From Bacteroidales bacterium (GTDB taxonomy: Bacteria; Bacteroidota; Bacteroidia; Bacteroidales; P3), in NCBI GenBank assembly GCA_017960475.1, contig JAGCZH010000018.1:167757-231756 (forward strand): a stretch of DNA of 64,000 nucleotides, written 5' to 3'. A program made the position numbers and the translations under genes. The stretch's first letter is position 1, and every line of letters begins with the position of its first letter. Shown here in pieces: positions 42,391 to 51,760 of the stretch. The notes below the pieces were generated by a model. It had not been told where the DNA came from and searched no databases. It saw only the letters and a program-made list of their open reading frames with translations.

Positions 42391-43484
42391 CCGACCTGTC
42401 AGCATACATGTCAGAGAGCATTAGAAACATTATGGGGCATGCATACCTCAACGTTCTCTCCAATCCCCACGAGGCGCGTTTTGTGGCGCGCATGCAGAAG
42501 GTTTTTATCCGCAGCGAGCGTCGTCGCAAGCAAGTGCTGAAGGACGATGGTCTCGAAGTGCCCCCTTTCCTCATCGCCAGTATAGCTACTGCGTGCAACC
42601 TACAATGCAAGGGCTGCTACGCCCGCAAGAATGGCATTGCCAACGATCCCGGCGCCCTTCAGAAAACGACCCTCTCGCCCCTCCAGTGGCAGACAATCTT
42701 CAAAGATGCTTCCGCCCTCGGCGTTAACTTTTGCCTTCTTGCCGGTGGAGAACCCCTCACTCGTCGAGATTTGTTGGAAACGATAGCTACCGTCGACGAC
42801 ATCATCTTCCCTGTCTTTACCAACGCCACCCTTATCGGTCCGCAGTACATAGAGTTCTTCCGTCGCCATCTTAACATCGTCCCCATTGTAAGTCTTGAGG
42901 GTGACGCTGCTGCCACCGACGATCGTAGAGGGAAGGGCGTATACCAGCGCGCACTTCTCTCCATGGAGATGCTCCACAAAGAGCACCTTTTCTTCGGCAC
43001 ATCCATTACCGTCACCACCGAGAACTACCTTGCTGTCACCTCCAAAGAATATTTGATGCAGCTTGCCGCTATGGGATGTCGACTGGTATTCTTTGTAGAG
43101 TATGTCCCCTTCGACGAAAGTACGCAGCACTTGGCATTTAATGACGAGCATGTCGCCCAGATGGAACAACTCCTTGAACAGTGTCGCGAAGAGGTCAAAG
43201 AGATGATATTCCTTTCATTCCCTGGCGACGAAAAAGCCCTTGACGGCTGTCTCGCAGCAGGCCGTGGATTCTTCCACATAGGTCCCGATGGTGCCGCAGA
43301 GCCCTGTCCATTTTCGCCCTTCAGCGACAGCAATGTGGCACAGATGGGGCTCAGGGAGGCGTTAAAATCGCCCCTTTTCTCCAAAATTCGTGCCGCCAAA
43401 GCCCTTGGATGGGAGCACACTGGCGGATGCACTCTCTTTGAGCATCGCGCCGAGGTGGAGGCGATGCTGAAGGAAGGGAAGTAA
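42387..43484 (+). CDS. Radical SAM protein
   Basis: 365 residues. C70-x3-C74-x2-C77 in ACNLQCKGCYA is the 4Fe-4S/SAM motif, followed by LLAGGEPLTRRDLLE (the GGEP motif) and VSLEGDAAATDDRRGKGVY. A C-terminal Cys-containing region (GPDGAAEPCPFSPFSD, and a GGCTLFE motif) resembles a reduced SPASM-like auxiliary-cluster domain. The substrate is unknown. Overlap with marR suggests it belongs to the MarR regulon. Confidence 0.9.
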   Translation: MTDLSAYMSESIRNIMGHAYLNVLSNPHEARFVARMQKVFIRSERRRKQVLKDDGLEVPPFLIASIATACNLQCKGCYARKNGIANDPGALQKTTLSPLQWQTIFKDASALGVNFCLLAGGEPLTRRDLLETIATVDDIIFPVFTNATLIGPQYIEFFRRHLNIVPIVSLEGDAAATDDRRGKGVYQRALLSMEMLHKEHLFFGTSITVTTENYLAVTSKEYLMQLAAMGCRLVFFVEYVPFDESTQHLAFNDEHVAQMEQLLEQCREEVKEMIFLSFPGDEKALDGCLAAGRGFFHIGPDGAAEPCPFSPFSDSNVAQMGLREALKSPLFSKIRAAKALGWEHTGGCTLFEHRAEVEAMLKEGK

Positions 43485-43671
43485 AATGTTTTTGTTTATG
43501 GTCAGAGTATATAGTTAATTACCTCATTGCACCCTTTTTTGTCATTGCCAATTTTTCGAGGGAAATGTTTTTTAGAGAATAATAATCGCAGAATAAATGG
43601 CATAACATAGGTTGCACAATTACGTTGTAGTGCTATTTAAACCCCAATCGGTCATTAGACTGACTGTTCAA

Positions 43672-44010
43672 TCATTCTTGTTTTTTTTCTTTTTTTTTAT
43701 TTTTGTCCTTGGGAAGAGGCAGATCTTTGCATGTAGCTTCAACTAAAGTAGACAGGTAGTCATGGTCGTCGACATCCTCGATATAGAAGTAGTCTTTGGC
43801 GCCCTCATAGGGAGGACGCATAACTAGGTTTCGAAGTTTGTCGCGTCCTGCTCCGGTAGGTTTGATATAGAAGCCGTTGTCGCTGATGAGACCAAAAATT
43901 TTGCCGTCACAATAGACACCATAATCGCCAAACATTTTCTTCGCCACAATTTCTCCCGCGCCACTGCATTGGTCGACAATATATTGTACAAAGTCAGGAT
44001 TGCTTGCCAT
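43672..44010 (-). CDS. TfoX N-terminal domain protein
   Basis: 112 residues: ASNPDFVQYIVDQCSGAGEI and KMFGDYGVYCDGKIFGLISD match the TfoX/Sxy N-terminal domain (KKMFGGYGVY-like). The protein ends in a Lys/Glu-rich tail (KDKNKKKEKKQE). In gamma-proteobacteria Sxy controls competence; stand-alone domains in Bacteroidetes have no established role. It is convergent with the radical SAM gene. Confidence 0.9.
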   Translation of the reverse strand: MASNPDFVQYIVDQCSGAGEIVAKKMFGDYGVYCDGKIFGLISDNGFYIKPTGAGRDKLRNLVMRPPYEGAKDYFYIEDVDDHDYLSTLVEATCKDLPLPKDKNKKKEKKQE

Positions 44011-44139
44011 GGGATTGAGATTAAAGGTTTAAAAGGTTTGAAAGGTTAAAAGAGAATTTCGAATTTTGAATTATGAATTTTCACTGGTCACAGGTCACAA
44101 ATTATCAGGTTTGAAGGATTAATACCTAAAATAGTTGTG

Positions 44140-44232
44140 GCGTCTCATCGAGACGCATTATCGGGTGATTATCAGCCCCCACAATGCACTTCGTTTTGTG
44201 TGGGGTTAATGAGATCAAGTCCCTTTGGGACT
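44140..44232. repeat. Cluster of three hairpins (REP-like)
   Basis: Three inverted repeats lie within 93 bp: GCGTCTC-ATC-GAGACGC (44140-44156), CCCCACA/TGTGGGG (44177-44205) and AGTCCC-TTT-GGGACT (44218-44232). GC content is above the flanks and no T-run follows. It resembles a REP-like or decayed small mobile element, or a structured leader RNA; neither can be settled here. Confidence 0.6.
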
Positions 44233-44325
44233 ATTAGGTAAAGGATTCATCATTCATTATGATTATAACGGGATTTAATTAGTTTTATTTTTATCGATAA
44301 AAAAAGCGTAATTAAAATTATTTTG

Positions 44326-44333
44326 TATATTTG
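44326..44333 (+). promoter_or_regulatory. Putative -7 box of aspA-nqr
   Basis: TATATTTG, 75 bp before the aspA ATG. The -33 TTG is not evident. Confidence 0.55.
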
Positions 44334-44408
44334 CATATGGAGAATACGGTGTAGAAACTCTGTATTCGACATAATTTCAACGAATAACAAAATATTAAGT
44401 GTATAGAA

Positions 44409-45836
44409 ATGACTAAAAACACTGATTTTCGTATTGAGTCAGACCTTCTCGGTTCGAAAGAGGTTCCGGAGGATGCCCTTTATGGAGTCCAAACTACCCG
44501 CGCTATAGAGAATTTCCATATCAGTGGTCAGCTGATGAGCAATTACCATAATTTCATCCGTGGCATGGCATTCACCAAGAAGGCTGCCGCCATGGCCAAC
44601 ATTGAGGTCGCGATGATTTCCAAAGAGCAGGGTGAAGCCATAATCTGGGCTTGTGACCAGCTGATAGAGGGTAAATACCACGACCAATTCCCTATCGACA
44701 TGATTCAGGGTGGCGCAGGCACCAGTACCAATATGGCTGCCAATGAGGTTATTGCCAACCTCGCCTTGGAGCGTATGGGTCACAAGCGTGGCGAATATCA
44801 GTTCTGTTCACCAAACGATGTTGTCAACGCCTCGCAGTCGACCAATGACGCCTATCCTTGCGCCATCCACATGGCACTAGCCCTCGAGCACCTCGAGTTT
44901 ATGCCTCGTTTGGAGAAAATGATTGCCGCCCTTGATGCCAAGCGCGACGAGTTCAAGCATGTTGTCAAGATGGGTCGCACACAGCTTCAGGACGCTGTTC
45001 CCATGACTCTCGGTCAGACTTTCGGCGCCTTTGCCGACTCACTGCGTGGCGAGCTGAAAAATCTTCGCAGCACTGCCGACGAGTTCCTTATCGTCAATAT
45101 GGGTGCCACAGCCATAGGCACCGGTATCTGCTCCAAACCAGGCTATAGCGAGGCTTGTATCAAGGCTTTGCGCAAAGTCACAGGCTGGAACATCAGTCTT
45201 GCCGACAACCTTATCGAGGCTACCAGCGCGACAACATGCATGATAGCTTACAGCAGCGCCATGAAGCGTCTTGCTATCAAAATCAACAAGATATGCAACG
45301 ACCTCCGTCTTCTTTCCAGCGGTCCCCGCTGCGGTTTTAACGAGATTCATCTTCCCGAGCGACAGCCTGGTTCCAGTATTATGCCTGGCAAGGTCAACCC
45401 TGTGATTCCCGAGGTCATGAACCAGGTGTGCTATAAGGTAATTGGTAACGATATGTGTATCAGCCTGGCTTCCGACAATGGTCAGCTCGAGCTCAATGTT
45501 ATGGAGCCTGTTATCGCCTACACACTTTTCGAGAGTATCCATCTCCTCGAGAACGGTCTCGACACCCTTCGCACCCTTTGCATCGAAGGTATACGCGCCA
45601 ACGAGGAGCGTTGCCGTCAACTGGTGGAGCACTCTATCGGTATAGTCACCATGCTCAACCCCATCATAGGCTACAAGCAGAGCACCGCGATAGCCAAGGA
45701 GGCCAGTGAGACGGGCCGTGGTGTATATGAGCTTGTTTTAGAGCATGGCCTTCTCACCAAGGAACAGCTCGACACCATCCTTAAGCCTGAGAACATGCTT
45801 AAACCCGTCGATTTGGCGACACTGAAGTCGGAATAA
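44409..45836 (+). CDS. aspA: Aspartate ammonia-lyase
   Basis: 475 residues of the aspartase/fumarase superfamily: FRIESDLLGSKEVPEDALYG and VQTTRAIENF at the N-terminus, GGAGTSTNMAANEVIAN (about 100-116), SQSTNDAYP, and the catalytic-loop signature GSSIMPGKVNP (about 322-332). The N-terminal REVP-like sequence favours aspartase over class II fumarase. It deaminates L-aspartate to fumarate and ammonia, giving an electron acceptor for anaerobic fumarate respiration. It is 12 bp upstream of nqrA, suggesting one transcript with the sodium pump. Confidence 0.9.
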   Translation: MTKNTDFRIESDLLGSKEVPEDALYGVQTTRAIENFHISGQLMSNYHNFIRGMAFTKKAAAMANIEVAMISKEQGEAIIWACDQLIEGKYHDQFPIDMIQGGAGTSTNMAANEVIANLALERMGHKRGEYQFCSPNDVVNASQSTNDAYPCAIHMALALEHLEFMPRLEKMIAALDAKRDEFKHVVKMGRTQLQDAVPMTLGQTFGAFADSLRGELKNLRSTADEFLIVNMGATAIGTGICSKPGYSEACIKALRKVTGWNISLADNLIEATSATTCMIAYSSAMKRLAIKINKICNDLRLLSSGPRCGFNEIHLPERQPGSSIMPGKVNPVIPEVMNQVCYKVIGNDMCISLASDNGQLELNVMEPVIAYTLFESIHLLENGLDTLRTLCIEGIRANEERCRQLVEHSIGIVTMLNPIIGYKQSTAIAKEASETGRGVYELVLEHGLLTKEQLDTILKPENMLKPVDLATLKSE

Positions 45837-45848
45837 GGCGAATAAATA

Positions 45849-47255
45849 ATGAAAAACTCAACACTTTATAATATAGTGCATAATTCAAAAACAATTAAAA
45901 TCAGGAAAGGGCTTGACATCCCCATTCCCGGAACGGCGGAACGACATGTTACGCTATTGCGACCTGATGGCTACACATACGCTGTAAAGCCTACCGACTA
46001 TGTGGGAGTGGCTCCCCGTCTGCTGGTGGCTGAGGGTGACAATGTGCTGGCAGGATCTCCGCTGTTCGAGGACAAAAACAATCCAGGAGTCCCCTTCGTG
46101 TCGCCTGTCAGCGGCACAGTCAAAGCAATAATGCGTGGTGAGAAAAGGACTTTGCTTGCTGTCGTTGTCGAACCCAACGAAGGTATGCAGAAAAGCCGCT
46201 GTTTCGACCCTGTCGACCCAAGCGACAGCGACAAAGACACTATTGCAAAAACACTTGTCGAATCAGGATTGTGGAACCTGTTGCGCCAACGTCCCTTCGG
46301 CATAGTGCCGCGCCCTGGCAGCTGCCCGAAAGCAGTGTTCATCTCGGGTTTCGACAGCTCTCCTCTGCCTGTCGACTATGACTTCATTTTGAAGAATGAC
46401 TTTACCCTACGAAAAAGTCACGAGGATTTCCAGTGGGGCATCAACGTTCTTGCGAGGTTTGCGCCTGTACATCTGTCGCTAAACGGCAAAACGCAGCGCG
46501 ATTCTTTCCTCGCCTCTGTCGCCAACGCCGACATCCACTTCTTTGAAGGACCTCATCCTGCCGGCCTTGTCGGCACCCAGATAGCCCACATCGACCCCAT
46601 CAACAAAGGCGAGACGCTGTGGACCGTCAACGCTCAGGACGTTGCCATTATCGGCCGACTTTTCCGCACCGGCAACTACAATCCGGAACGTATTGTGGCA
46701 TTCTGTGGCCCCGATGTTGACAAGCCTGAGTATTACAGCCTTATTAGTGGTGCTGACCTGCCGACAATAGTCCTTAAAAACGGCAGCGGCAAGCAACGCA
46801 TTATCTGTTGCGACGTGCTCAGCGGTGTCTCTATCAACGGAGGTTTCCTCTCGGCATCATGCGATAAGGTGTGCTACATTCCAGAGGGCGACTACTACGA
46901 CTTCATGGGTTGGCTACGACCCAACTTCCGCAAATTCAGTTTCTCACGCACCTTTATTAGCGGTTTTTTCAAAAACTCCAAACTCGGTGCCAAAATGCAG
47001 TACGACACTGGCCGCCATGGTAGTCAGCGTCCTCTCTTTGTGACTGGAGAGTTTGAGAAACTGGTCCCGCTCGACATCTATCCCATGCAGCTCATCAAGG
47101 CTTGCATAGTAGGCGACATAGACCTTATGGAGGAGCTGGGAATATATGAGGTGGAACCTGAGGATTTGGCTCTTTGTGAATTCGCCGACACTTCGAAAAC
47201 CGAAATCCAAGCGATTGTACGCAACGCTTTGGAAAAAATCAGAAAGGAGAGTTGA
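45849..47255 (+). CDS. nqrA: Na+-translocating NADH:quinone reductase subunit A
   Basis: 468 residues, soluble: IRKGLDIPIPGTAE near the N-terminus, PLFEDKNNPGVPFVSPVSGTV, and the C-terminal QLIKACIVGDIDLMEELGIYEVEPEDLALCEFA block, all characteristic of NqrA. NqrA is the cytoplasmic subunit implicated in quinone binding. First of the nqrABCDEF genes. Confidence 0.96.
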   Translation: MKNSTLYNIVHNSKTIKIRKGLDIPIPGTAERHVTLLRPDGYTYAVKPTDYVGVAPRLLVAEGDNVLAGSPLFEDKNNPGVPFVSPVSGTVKAIMRGEKRTLLAVVVEPNEGMQKSRCFDPVDPSDSDKDTIAKTLVESGLWNLLRQRPFGIVPRPGSCPKAVFISGFDSSPLPVDYDFILKNDFTLRKSHEDFQWGINVLARFAPVHLSLNGKTQRDSFLASVANADIHFFEGPHPAGLVGTQIAHIDPINKGETLWTVNAQDVAIIGRLFRTGNYNPERIVAFCGPDVDKPEYYSLISGADLPTIVLKNGSGKQRIICCDVLSGVSINGGFLSASCDKVCYIPEGDYYDFMGWLRPNFRKFSFSRTFISGFFKNSKLGAKMQYDTGRHGSQRPLFVTGEFEKLVPLDIYPMQLIKACIVGDIDLMEELGIYEVEPEDLALCEFADTSKTEIQAIVRNALEKIRKES

Positions 47256-47256
47256 C

Positions 47257-48438
47257 ATGTTTCTGAGAGATTTTTTTGACAAAAATAAGGCCGACTTCAG
47301 CAAAGGCGGTCGTTTTGAGAAACTCTCCTCGACCTTCGAGGCTTTCGAGTCCTTTGCCTTTACTCCCAACACCGTCACTGGCGGCAGGGTGGGCTCGTGC
47401 TATCGTGGATGTCATCTCCGCGACGCCGTGGACCTCAAGCGTACCATCATCATGGTTGTCATCGCCTTGATGCCGGCATTGCTCTTTGGCATGTGGAATA
47501 TTGGTCACCAGACAGCTCTGTCGTACGGTCTCGACTGGGGCTTCTGGCACCAGTTCTGGTTTGGCTTTTTGCGTATGTTGCCCATCATCGTGGTCTCATA
47601 TGTCGTTGGTCTTGCCATAGAGTTTCTCTTCGCCGAGATACGTCATGAGGAGGTCAGTGAGGGCTTTATAGGCACAGGTCTTATCATATCGATGATAGTC
47701 CCTGTCACTGTACCTCTGTGGCAACTGGCTTTGGCTGTTGCTTTCGCTGTCGTTATCGGCAAGGAGGTCTTTGGCGGCAGCGGCTATAATTTCCTCAATC
47801 CGGCGCTTGTCGCCCGTGCATTCCTGTTTTTCAGCTACCCAAGTCACATGTCGGGCGACAGTGTGTGGGTGGCCACGCCCTTCCACTTTTCGGGCGATAT
47901 TGTTACGGGAGCCACACCTCTCGGTCAGCTCATGGCTGGTCAGTCACTTAGCGCATCGCCCCTTGACATGTTCCTTGGTACCATTGCCGGCAGCACTTGC
48001 GAGACATCGGTTGTTGCCATCCTCCTTGGCGCCTTGTTGCTACTTGTCACTGGAATAGCCAGCTGGCGCATCATGCTCAGCGTGGTGATAGGTGGTGGCG
48101 CTATGGGGTTGCTCTTCAATGCCATTGGAGCCAACGAGTATATGGATATGCCGTTTTACTACCACTACCTGATGGGTGGTTTTGCCTTTGGATGTGTCTT
48201 TATGGCCACCGACCCTGTCACGGCGGCGCAAACCAATACTGGCAAATGGATTTACGGTTTTCTTATAGGTGCCTTCGCAGTGCTGCTGCGTGTGTTGAAT
48301 CCCGCCTATCCTGAAGGCATGATGCTTGCCATCCTGCTTATGAACTGCTTCGCACCCCTTATCGACCACTGTGTTGTCGCCGCCAATCGCAACCGTAGGA
48401 AAAAACGCTGGCTTGCCGCAGAAAGGAGGACTATCTGA
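47257..48438 (+). CDS. nqrB: Na+-translocating NADH:quinone reductase subunit B
   Basis: 393 residues from the ATG one base after the nqrA stop, preceded by AGGAGA; a longer in-frame extension inside nqrA is rejected. It has multiple hydrophobic helices, GGSGYNFLNPALVARAFLFFSYP, and DIVTGATPLGQ, where the Thr is expected to carry covalent FMN. It forms part of the sodium channel. The stop overlaps the nqrC start (TGATG). Confidence 0.95.
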   Translation: MFLRDFFDKNKADFSKGGRFEKLSSTFEAFESFAFTPNTVTGGRVGSCYRGCHLRDAVDLKRTIIMVVIALMPALLFGMWNIGHQTALSYGLDWGFWHQFWFGFLRMLPIIVVSYVVGLAIEFLFAEIRHEEVSEGFIGTGLIISMIVPVTVPLWQLALAVAFAVVIGKEVFGGSGYNFLNPALVARAFLFFSYPSHMSGDSVWVATPFHFSGDIVTGATPLGQLMAGQSLSASPLDMFLGTIAGSTCETSVVAILLGALLLLVTGIASWRIMLSVVIGGGAMGLLFNAIGANEYMDMPFYYHYLMGGFAFGCVFMATDPVTAAQTNTGKWIYGFLIGAFAVLLRVLNPAYPEGMMLAILLMNCFAPLIDHCVVAANRNRRKKRWLAAERRTI

Positions 48439-49067
48439 TGAAGAATTATTCTAACAAATATATGTTGTTATATGCCCTCGGACTTTCTGCTGTGGTGGCT
48501 ATATTGCTCACCGTTGTCAGTGTCAGCCTCAAGGCGCGGCAGACACGCAACCAGCAGGCAGAGACCAAGCAGATGATACTCAAAACCATCGGCATCGAGG
48601 CCTCAAGGGAAAACGCTGAAGTACTCTACTCCGAGCATATCAAGGATACGGTGACCTCCAAGGGTCTGCCTTATTACAAATACAGCCATGGAATCATCCT
48701 CCCAATGAATGGTAATGGTCTGTGGGGTCCTATCTGGGGCTATCTTGCTCTAGACAGCACTATGACTGTGGTAGGCGCTGTATTCGACCACCAAGGCGAG
48801 ACTCCTGGCCTCGGCGCTGAGATTGCCACCGATAAATTTGCCAACCTTTTTGTTGGCAAAAAGATGGACGAGCACCCCATAATTCTTATCAAGAATCCAG
48901 AGATGAGCAGCGATTATGTGGTTGATGCCCTCAGCGGAGCGACAATGACATGCAATGGAGTGAACGATATGCTTATAAAAGCTTACAACCAATACAGCGA
49001 TTTGTTTTTTATGTGCGAAAACAGTCAGGACACGACAACACTAACTATGGAGGAGGAAGAGCTATGA
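48438..49067 (+). CDS. nqrC: Na+-translocating NADH:quinone reductase subunit C
   Basis: 209 residues with one N-terminal TM helix (about 10-31) and a periplasmic FMN-binding domain. SGAT at 166-169 holds the Thr that covalently binds FMN; GETPGLGAEIAT (about 120-131) is the conserved preceding block. It is slightly shorter than the Vibrio protein, as usual in Bacteroidetes. The stop overlaps nqrD by four bases. Confidence 0.95.
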   Translation: MKNYSNKYMLLYALGLSAVVAILLTVVSVSLKARQTRNQQAETKQMILKTIGIEASRENAEVLYSEHIKDTVTSKGLPYYKYSHGIILPMNGNGLWGPIWGYLALDSTMTVVGAVFDHQGETPGLGAEIATDKFANLFVGKKMDEHPIILIKNPEMSSDYVVDALSGATMTCNGVNDMLIKAYNQYSDLFFMCENSQDTTTLTMEEEEL

Positions 49068-49678
49068 AGAAAACAGACCTAATAAAACTCCCTATGGGCA
49101 AAAACAACCCTATCACGGTGCAGGTTCTCGGTATCTGCTCTTGCCTTGCTGTGACAGCTCAGCTCAAGCCTGCCGTGGTTATGGCTATCTCAGTCACTGT
49201 CGTCGTGGCTCTCGCCAACCTGATAATCTCTTTGCTTCGCAAAACCATTCCGCCCCGAATCCGCATTATCGTTCAGCTTGTCGTTGTGTCGGCTTTGGTC
49301 ATTCTTGTCAACCAGGTGCTCATGGCTTTTGTGTATGACGTCAGCAAACAGCTGTCGGTCTATGTCGGACTGATTATCACCAACTGTATTGTCATGGGTC
49401 GTCTGGAGGCTTTCGCCATGTCGAACAAACCATGGGACTCATTCCTCGACGGTATTGGCAACGGTCTGGGCTATGGTGTGATACTCGTCATACTGGGTTT
49501 TGTCCGTGAGCTCTTCGGCAGGGGCACTTTGTGGGGCTATCCAGTATTTGAAAAACTGGGACTCTACAATATTGGCTATGAGAACAACGGTTTTGTGATT
49601 ATGGCTCCCATGGCGCTTATCCTCGTCGGCATAATAATCTGGATTCAGCGCAGCCGCAACAAAGAACTACAAGAATAA
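49064..49678 (+). CDS. nqrD: Na+-translocating NADH:quinone reductase subunit D
   Basis: 204 residues from the ATG overlapping the nqrC stop (ATGA); an upstream extension within nqrC is rejected. About six membrane helices, with GICSCLAVTAQLKPA near the start and IITNCIVMGRLEAFA in the middle, each holding a Cys of the NqrD/E iron-sulfur site. Homologous to RnfE. Confidence 0.95.
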   Translation: MKKTDLIKLPMGKNNPITVQVLGICSCLAVTAQLKPAVVMAISVTVVVALANLIISLLRKTIPPRIRIIVQLVVVSALVILVNQVLMAFVYDVSKQLSVYVGLIITNCIVMGRLEAFAMSNKPWDSFLDGIGNGLGYGVILVILGFVRELFGRGTLWGYPVFEKLGLYNIGYENNGFVIMAPMALILVGIIIWIQRSRNKELQE

Positions 49679-49708
49679 CCTTAACGTTAACTTTAACCTT
49701 AACTGTCA

Positions 49709-50323
49709 ATGGAATACTTCAACATATTCATCAAGTCGATTTTCATCGACAACATGATTTTCGCCTTCTTCCTCGGCATGTGCTCCTACCTTGCCGTGTC
49801 GAAGACGGTGAAGACCTCGTTCGGTCTTGGTGTGGCGGTGTCATTTGTGCTGCTTATCACTGTGCCTGTCAACTATCTCATCGATAAATACCTGCTCTCT
49901 CCTGGAGCGCTGGCATGGCTTTCGCCCGCTCTTGCCGATGTCGACTTAAGTTTCCTCAGTCTCATATTGTTTATCGCTGTCATCGCCGCCATTGTGCAAA
50001 TGGTTGAGATGATTGTCGAGAAATTCTCGCCGGCGCTCTACAACGCCCTTGGTATTTTCCTGCCACTTATAGCTGTCAACTGCGCTGTCCTCGGCGGCTC
50101 GCTGTTCATGCAGCAAAGGGCATACAGCAATATTGGCGAGGTGACATGTTTCGCTCTTGGCTCGGGCATAGGATGGCTTGTCGCTATCGTCGGCATCGCC
50201 GCCATACGTGAGAAGCTGCGCTATTCCGCCATCCCGCCGGCCCTTAAAGGAGTAGGAATAACTTTCATCATCACGGGACTTATGGGCATGGCTTTCATGT
50301 CCTTTATGGGTATTAAACTGTAA
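49709..50323 (+). CDS. nqrE: Na+-translocating NADH:quinone reductase subunit E
   Basis: 204 residues, about six membrane helices, with [20 protein letters not shown] near residue 21 and [13 protein letters not shown] near 114, the Cys-bearing half-helices that pair with NqrD. It follows a 30-bp gap containing the palindrome TTAACGTTAA. A 120-bp gap separates it from nqrF. Confidence 0.95.
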   Translation: MEYFNIFIKSIFIDNMIFAFFLGMCSYLAVSKTVKTSFGLGVAVSFVLLITVPVNYLIDKYLLSPGALAWLSPALADVDLSFLSLILFIAVIAAIVQMVEMIVEKFSPALYNALGIFLPLIAVNCAVLGGSLFMQQRAYSNIGEVTCFALGSGIGWLVAIVGIAAIREKLRYSAIPPALKGVGITFIITGLMGMAFMSFMGIKL

Positions 50324-50367
50324 TTTGACAGACTTCTTTTTTATAGAACCTGATCTTATAAGTAATG

Positions 50368-50395
50368 TTTAAAGTTTAACGTGTAAAGATGTCTC
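50368..50395. repeat. Intergenic motif shared with 61105-61125
   Basis: The nqrE-nqrF gap contains TTTAAAGTTTAA followed by TAAAGATGTCTC. The same two 12-mers, partly fused, recur upstream of pnp at 61105-61125. Function unknown. Confidence 0.5.
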
Positions 50396-50443
50396 ATGAT
50401 TCACGGTCAATAATATAACTGTTAATATTGTGATTTTTTTGAA

Positions 50444-51733
50444 ATGACACAGACTATTATATCCGCTTTGGCGATTTTTCTCGTTGTGATTCTTGTCCTT
50501 GTGGCTTTGTTGCTGGTTCTACGAGCCAAGCTTATGCCTCAGGGCAATGTCACTATCACTGTCAATAATGACAAAAAACTATCTGTTCCTACTGGCAACA
50601 GTCTGATTTCCACTCTTGCCGAACAGCATATTTACCTCCCATCGGCATGCGGAGGCAAAGGGTCCTGTGGACAGTGCCGCTGCCGTGTGCTTAGTGGCGG
50701 CGGTAGCATACTGCCCACAGAGGTTGGCTTTTTCTCGCGCAAAGAGATACAGCAGGGGTGGCGCCTCGGATGCCAGACCAAGGTGAAAGAGGATATGTCT
50801 ATAGCTGTCCCTGACAGTATTTTAAGTATCAAGGAGTATGAGTGTACTGTTATCTCCAACCGCAATGTGGCTTCGTTCATTAAGGAATTCAAGGTTCAGC
50901 TGCCTCCTGGCGAGCACATGAACTTTGTGCCTGGCAGCTATGCTCAAATAAAGATACCTGCTTTCAATATCAAATACAGCGATTTCGACCGTGATTTGAT
51001 AGGTGCCGATTATGTCGGGGCGTGGGAGAAAAACAAAATGTTTGACCTTCGTTGCGTCAATACAGAACCAACAGTGAGAGCCTATTCCATGGCCAACTAT
51101 CCCGACGAGGGCGATGTCTTTATGCTCACCGTCCGTATAGCCACCCCGCCTTTCAAACCCGATCGTTCCGGTTTTATGCCTGTCAATCCGGGTATAGCCT
51201 CATCGTACATCTTCTCGCTGCGTCCTGGCGACAAAGTGATCATGTCGGGTCCTTATGGTGATTTCCATGTTCGCGGTACTGAGGACAACACATGGACTGA
51301 CGACCCGACTGGCAACGAGATGATATGGGTCGGTGGCGGCGCCGGTATGGCACCTCTGCGTGCTCAGATAATGCATCTCACCCGCACTCTGAAATGCTCT
51401 CACCGTCCAATGCATTACTTCTATGGAGCCAGGGCATTGAACGAGGTGTTCTATCTTAATGATTTCCACCAGCTGGAAAAAGACTTTCCAAACTTCCATT
51501 TCCATCTTGCCCTTGACCGTCCTGACCCTGCCGCCGACAAGGCAGGTGTCGCCTACACTCCAGGCTTTGTCCACAATGTGATGTATGACACCTATCTCGT
51601 CAACCATCCCGCGCCGGAAGACATTGAGTACTATATGTGCGGTCCCGGCCCAATGTCGAAGGCTGTCACCAATATGCTTGACAATCTCGGCGTTCCTCGT
51701 GAAAGCATAATGTTTGACGATTTTGGTGGTTGA
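50444..51733 (+). CDS. nqrF: Na+-translocating NADH:quinone reductase subunit F
   Basis: 429 residues: one N-terminal TM helix (about 5-27), a 2Fe-2S ferredoxin domain with Cys69, Cys75, Cys78 and Cys110 (ACGGKGSCGQC), an FAD domain with RAYSMANYP, and an NADH domain with WVGGGAGMAPLRAQI and YYMCGPGPM. It is the electron-input subunit that oxidises NADH. The upstream gap is longer than between the other nqr genes but shows no promoter-consensus match. Confidence 0.96.
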   Translation: MTQTIISALAIFLVVILVLVALLLVLRAKLMPQGNVTITVNNDKKLSVPTGNSLISTLAEQHIYLPSACGGKGSCGQCRCRVLSGGGSILPTEVGFFSRKEIQQGWRLGCQTKVKEDMSIAVPDSILSIKEYECTVISNRNVASFIKEFKVQLPPGEHMNFVPGSYAQIKIPAFNIKYSDFDRDLIGADYVGAWEKNKMFDLRCVNTEPTVRAYSMANYPDEGDVFMLTVRIATPPFKPDRSGFMPVNPGIASSYIFSLRPGDKVIMSGPYGDFHVRGTEDNTWTDDPTGNEMIWVGGGAGMAPLRAQIMHLTRTLKCSHRPMHYFYGARALNEVFYLNDFHQLEKDFPNFHFHLALDRPDPAADKAGVAYTPGFVHNVMYDTYLVNHPAPEDIEYYMCGPGPMSKAVTNMLDNLGVPRESIMFDDFGG

Positions 51734-51760
51734 TTCATTGAACAAAGTAAGACAACATCG

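Larger units (their letters stand above)
44011..44408. other. Intergenic region with hairpin cluster upstream of aspA
   Basis: 398 bp. The left part is AT-rich with short direct repeats (GGTCACAGGTCAC at about 44085). The middle carries three hairpins (44140-44232), listed separately. The right part holds the aspA -7 box (44326-44333). No ORF with recognisable content is seen. Confidence 0.6.

Noticed and set aside
47146..47256. N-terminal extension of nqrB
   Set aside because: It lies within nqrA out of frame; an AGGAGA site precedes ATG 47257.
48950..49063. N-terminal extension of nqrD
   Set aside because: It lies in nqrC out of frame; the ATGA overlap at 49064 gives the normal NqrD start.
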